From assembly GCF_947493425.1 (NCBI RefSeq), contig NZ_CANLRP010000003.1:62001-126000 (forward strand): a DNA stretch of 64,000 nucleotides. The letters are read 5' to 3'. Below the pieces are notes generated by a model, which had not been told where the DNA came from, ran no database searches, and worked only from the letters and a program-made list of their open reading frames with translations. The position numbers and the translations under genes are program-made. Below are positions 62,303 to 64,000 of this stretch, in pieces. This DNA is from an uncultured Microscilla sp. (GTDB lineage: Bacteria > Bacteroidota > Bacteroidia > Cytophagales > Microscillaceae). How positions within the stretch are numbered: position 1 is the stretch's first letter; every line of letters begins with the position of its first letter.

Positions 62303-63097
62303 TTATAACTTGTTGGTGAAACAATAATGTACAAAGTGCTGGAGAATAGCACCAGTTTTTTTGGGGCGTTCCCAAGTGCCCATGTGTGCGGTACGGTCTA
62401 ACAAATGAATGTGGGCGTCTTGTGGCAACATTATTTGAGCTCGGTATTGGCTCATAGGAATGGCAGGGTCTTGCTTGCCAATGAGAAACAAGACCGGGCA
62501 AGCAAGTTGCTGTAACAACTCACTGCGATTGGGGCGTTCACGCATGGCAAGTGTGACCTCTATCAGCGATTTTTGGGGAGTGTGTAGTGCCATTGTTTTA
62601 GCTTCTTTGATTGCTTCAGCGAGTTCGGGTAGCCTTTCGGGTAAAAACAAGGCTTGCACAAAGTGGTGGGCAAAGGGAGCCACCCCACGTTGGCGCACAA
62701 TAGATACAATGCGGTTGCGCATTGCCTGGCGGGGTGCCGAATCGGGCAATGCACTGGAGTGAACCAACCCTATGCCCTCCAGCAAAGTAGGGTCTTGTTC
62801 CGCCATTGCCAACGCCACATAGCCCCCCAACGAATGCCCTAATACAGTACAGGTGTGAATATTTAAACTTTGGAGCAATGCCAGTACCTGAGCCGCCAAG
62901 GTGTCCATCGTTACCACCGAAGGTAGCAGGTGTGCACTTTGACCAAAACCACCCAAGTCTACATTTACTACCCGATACTGCGCCGCCAACACAGGTACAA
63001 GGTGCCGCCACATCGTACGATTTTCGCAAAACCCATGCAGCAACACCACTGTTTTTTGCCCTTTGCCCTCGCTGTCATACGCCAGTAACCGATCCAT
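62303..63097 (-). CDS. Alpha/beta-fold hydrolase
   Basis: A cytoplasmic hydrolase of 264 residues of unknown substrate. The motifs are LLHGFCENRTMW (19-30), the nucleophile elbow GHSLGG with Ser89, the acid in LIGKQDPAIP, and the His in LDRTAHMGTWE. The type is close to the BioH/MenH-like and carboxylesterase subgroup. No biotin or menaquinone genes are adjacent. It is distinct from the hydrolase at 5121. Confidence 0.9.
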   Translation of the reverse strand: MDRLLAYDSEGKGQKTVVLLHGFCENRTMWRHLVPVLAAQYRVVNVDLGGFGQSAHLLPSVVTMDTLAAQVLALLQSLNIHTCTVLGHSLGGYVALAMAEQDPTLLEGIGLVHSSALPDSAPRQAMRNRIVSIVRQRGVAPFAHHFVQALFLPERLPELAEAIKEAKTMALHTPQKSLIEVTLAMRERPNRSELLQQLACPVLFLIGKQDPAIPMSQYRAQIMLPQDAHIHLLDRTAHMGTWERPKKTGAILQHFVHYCFTNKL

Positions 63098-63245
63098 TTA
63101 GTACCGTGTTCAAAATAAGTTTCTGTTTTTTAGGGCAAATACGCACGACTGACTGAGGCATTTTTTGCGCTCGTAGCAGCGCTACGGGCAATAAAAATAA
63201 CGAAAGGCAGTAAAGCGGATTTATTCTAAATCGGACAGTTATTGT

Positions 63246-63293
63246 TGAGGGCTACGCCCGAAATCCCGTTTATGGGGCGAACACGTTACTTAG
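63246..63293 (+). repeat. GAGGG...CACGTT repeat family, copy 2
   Basis: 48 bases with GAGGGCTACGCCCGAAATCC and GAACACGTTACTTAG, matching 17759-17806 in the same orientation. Its right end overlaps the RidA stop codon at 63290. Confidence 0.7.
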
Positions 63294-63676
63294 TCAATAT
63301 AAGCAGTGGCCTCTATCTCTACCAATAAGTCAGGGTTGATCAGAGCGCTCACTTCTACCATAGAAGTAGCCGGATTAATAGCGCCAAAAAATTCATTGTG
63401 TGCTTTGCCTATAGCTTCCCATTGGCTAATGTCGGTAACATACATACGGGTGCGCACCACATCTTTGAGCGTGGCTCCCGCCTGATTGAGTGCAGCTTCT
63501 ATTTTTTCAAGCACAAACCGGGTTTGCCGATAAGCATCGCCAATGCCTACAATACGGTTTTCGTCTTCTACTGCTGTAGTACCAGATACCTCTATCAGGT
63601 TGCCTATTTTTACAGCGCGCGAATACCCTACTTGCTTTTCCCACATAGTACCAGAAGTAACATTTACTCTTGTCAT
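63290..63676 (-). CDS. RidA-family (reactive intermediate deaminase) protein
   Basis: RidA proteins hydrolyse enamine/imine intermediates released by PLP enzymes. The 128 residues show the trimer-fold motifs GNLIEVSGTTAV, QTRFVLEKIEAALNQAG and VVRTRMYVTD, with the catalytic Arg of the last. Start is ATG 63676 (MTRVNV), not a GTG at 63724. RidA subgroups differ in catalytic ability. The Arg here suggests activity, but the exact class is not assigned. Confidence 0.9.
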   Translation of the reverse strand: MTRVNVTSGTMWEKQVGYSRAVKIGNLIEVSGTTAVEDENRIVGIGDAYRQTRFVLEKIEAALNQAGATLKDVVRTRMYVTDISQWEAIGKAHNEFFGAINPATSMVEVSALINPDLLVEIEATAYID

Positions 63677-63781
63677 TGTATTTGAGGTTTTTGTTGAAAA
63701 AAATATGAACCCATCCTGTGGCACGCATCTGTAGCTTTACAACCCAGAAGAAAGCCCAGAACGAAATCTGTAGCTATAATT

Positions 63782-64000
63782 TTAAAACAGTGAGTTACTA
63801 CTGTTACTTTGTTCTTCCAGTCGTTGAATTTCTTTTTTTAGCAAAGCATTTTCGCTTTTTTGGCTTAAAATGGTTTCTTCCTTGGCTTTGAGTATTTCTT
63901 CGTAAAGTACAATTTTTTCGTTTTTTGAATCCAGCTCCGATTTTGACAAAACCAATTTTTCCTTTTCGTTACTTTCTATCAACATCTCACCTTCGCCCAT
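63782..64000 (-). CDS. C-terminal part of a coiled-coil protein (may be partial)
   Basis: The 72 residues form a Lys/Glu/Leu heptad pattern (EKIVLYEEILKAKEETIL) ending in LEEQSNSSNSLF. An ATG coincides with the window edge, but the gene may extend beyond it. No family can be named. Confidence 0.55.
   Translation of the reverse strand: MGEGEMLIESNEKEKLVLSKSELDSKNEKIVLYEEILKAKEETILSQKSENALLKKEIQRLEEQSNSSNSLF

Noticed and set aside
63102-63232. Possible further palindromic element upstream of the hydrolase (CAAAATAAG with a weak inverse near 63222)
   Set aside because: The arm similarity is too low to separate from chance by eye.

Overview
The window looks like chromosomal DNA of a marine Bacteroidota of the Cytophagales type, and a Microscilla-like organism is my best guess. 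The support is indirect: TAnnTTTG promoter motifs, absence of Shine-Dalgarno sequences, an extended NusB, PorE/PorG-like envelope genes, a DUF6089 protein, a phosphosulfolactate-synthase homologue and tandem secreted TPR-CHAT proteins. The assignment is inferred from gene content, not from a database match.

Layout. 1-6900 holds housekeeping genes: a SpoU methyltransferase, glutamate dehydrogenase, and prfB with an intact programmed +1 frameshift. It also has a membrane-anchored PD-(D/E)XK-like protein lying between long inverted repeats, an alpha/beta hydrolase and a TPR-PspC fusion. 6900-11522 carries a large polymorphic toxin with a nuclease-like C-terminus and a probable immunity gene on the minus strand. 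12106-20885 holds an MsbA/BmrC-like ABC exporter, leucine dehydrogenase, and a plus-strand run of nusB, YtxH, a DUF1573 lipoprotein, yajC, a YbbR protein, coaE and a membrane protein. 21234-31991 is the most striking region: four consecutive exported TPR-CHAT (caspase-like) proteins with 9-bp spacers, mosaic sequence sharing and a homogenised catalytic segment. 31988-41298 is minus-strand: an M50-like protease, ftsI and ftsL, a DUF7009 protein, aroE, a DUF368 transporter, a ComA-like protein and a TPR protein. 42189-51782 is an envelope block, also minus-strand: an epimerase, the CpsB/Wzc/Wza capsule-export set, a GT4 glycosyltransferase, and PorE-like and PorG-like proteins. 52245-57063 starts with hflX and tRNA-Arg(CCU), then a small island with an XRE repressor and its operator, a KilA-N protein, two tandem paralogues and an orphan. 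57136-64000 has an M48 lipoprotein, molybdopterin genes moaA/moaD/moaE, a DEDDh exonuclease, DUF502, another hydrolase, RidA and a partial coiled-coil gene.

The intergenic spaces are rich in short dispersed repeats. At least four families recur, several with long terminal inverted repeats like non-autonomous mobile elements. Some abut or encode the ends of genes. No CRISPR array, rRNA, transposase or integrase was seen.

The best candidates for an undescribed system are the four-gene TPR-CHAT array and the toxin-immunity pair. The inverted-repeat-bounded nuclease-like gene and the tRNA-adjacent KilA-N/paralogue island come next.
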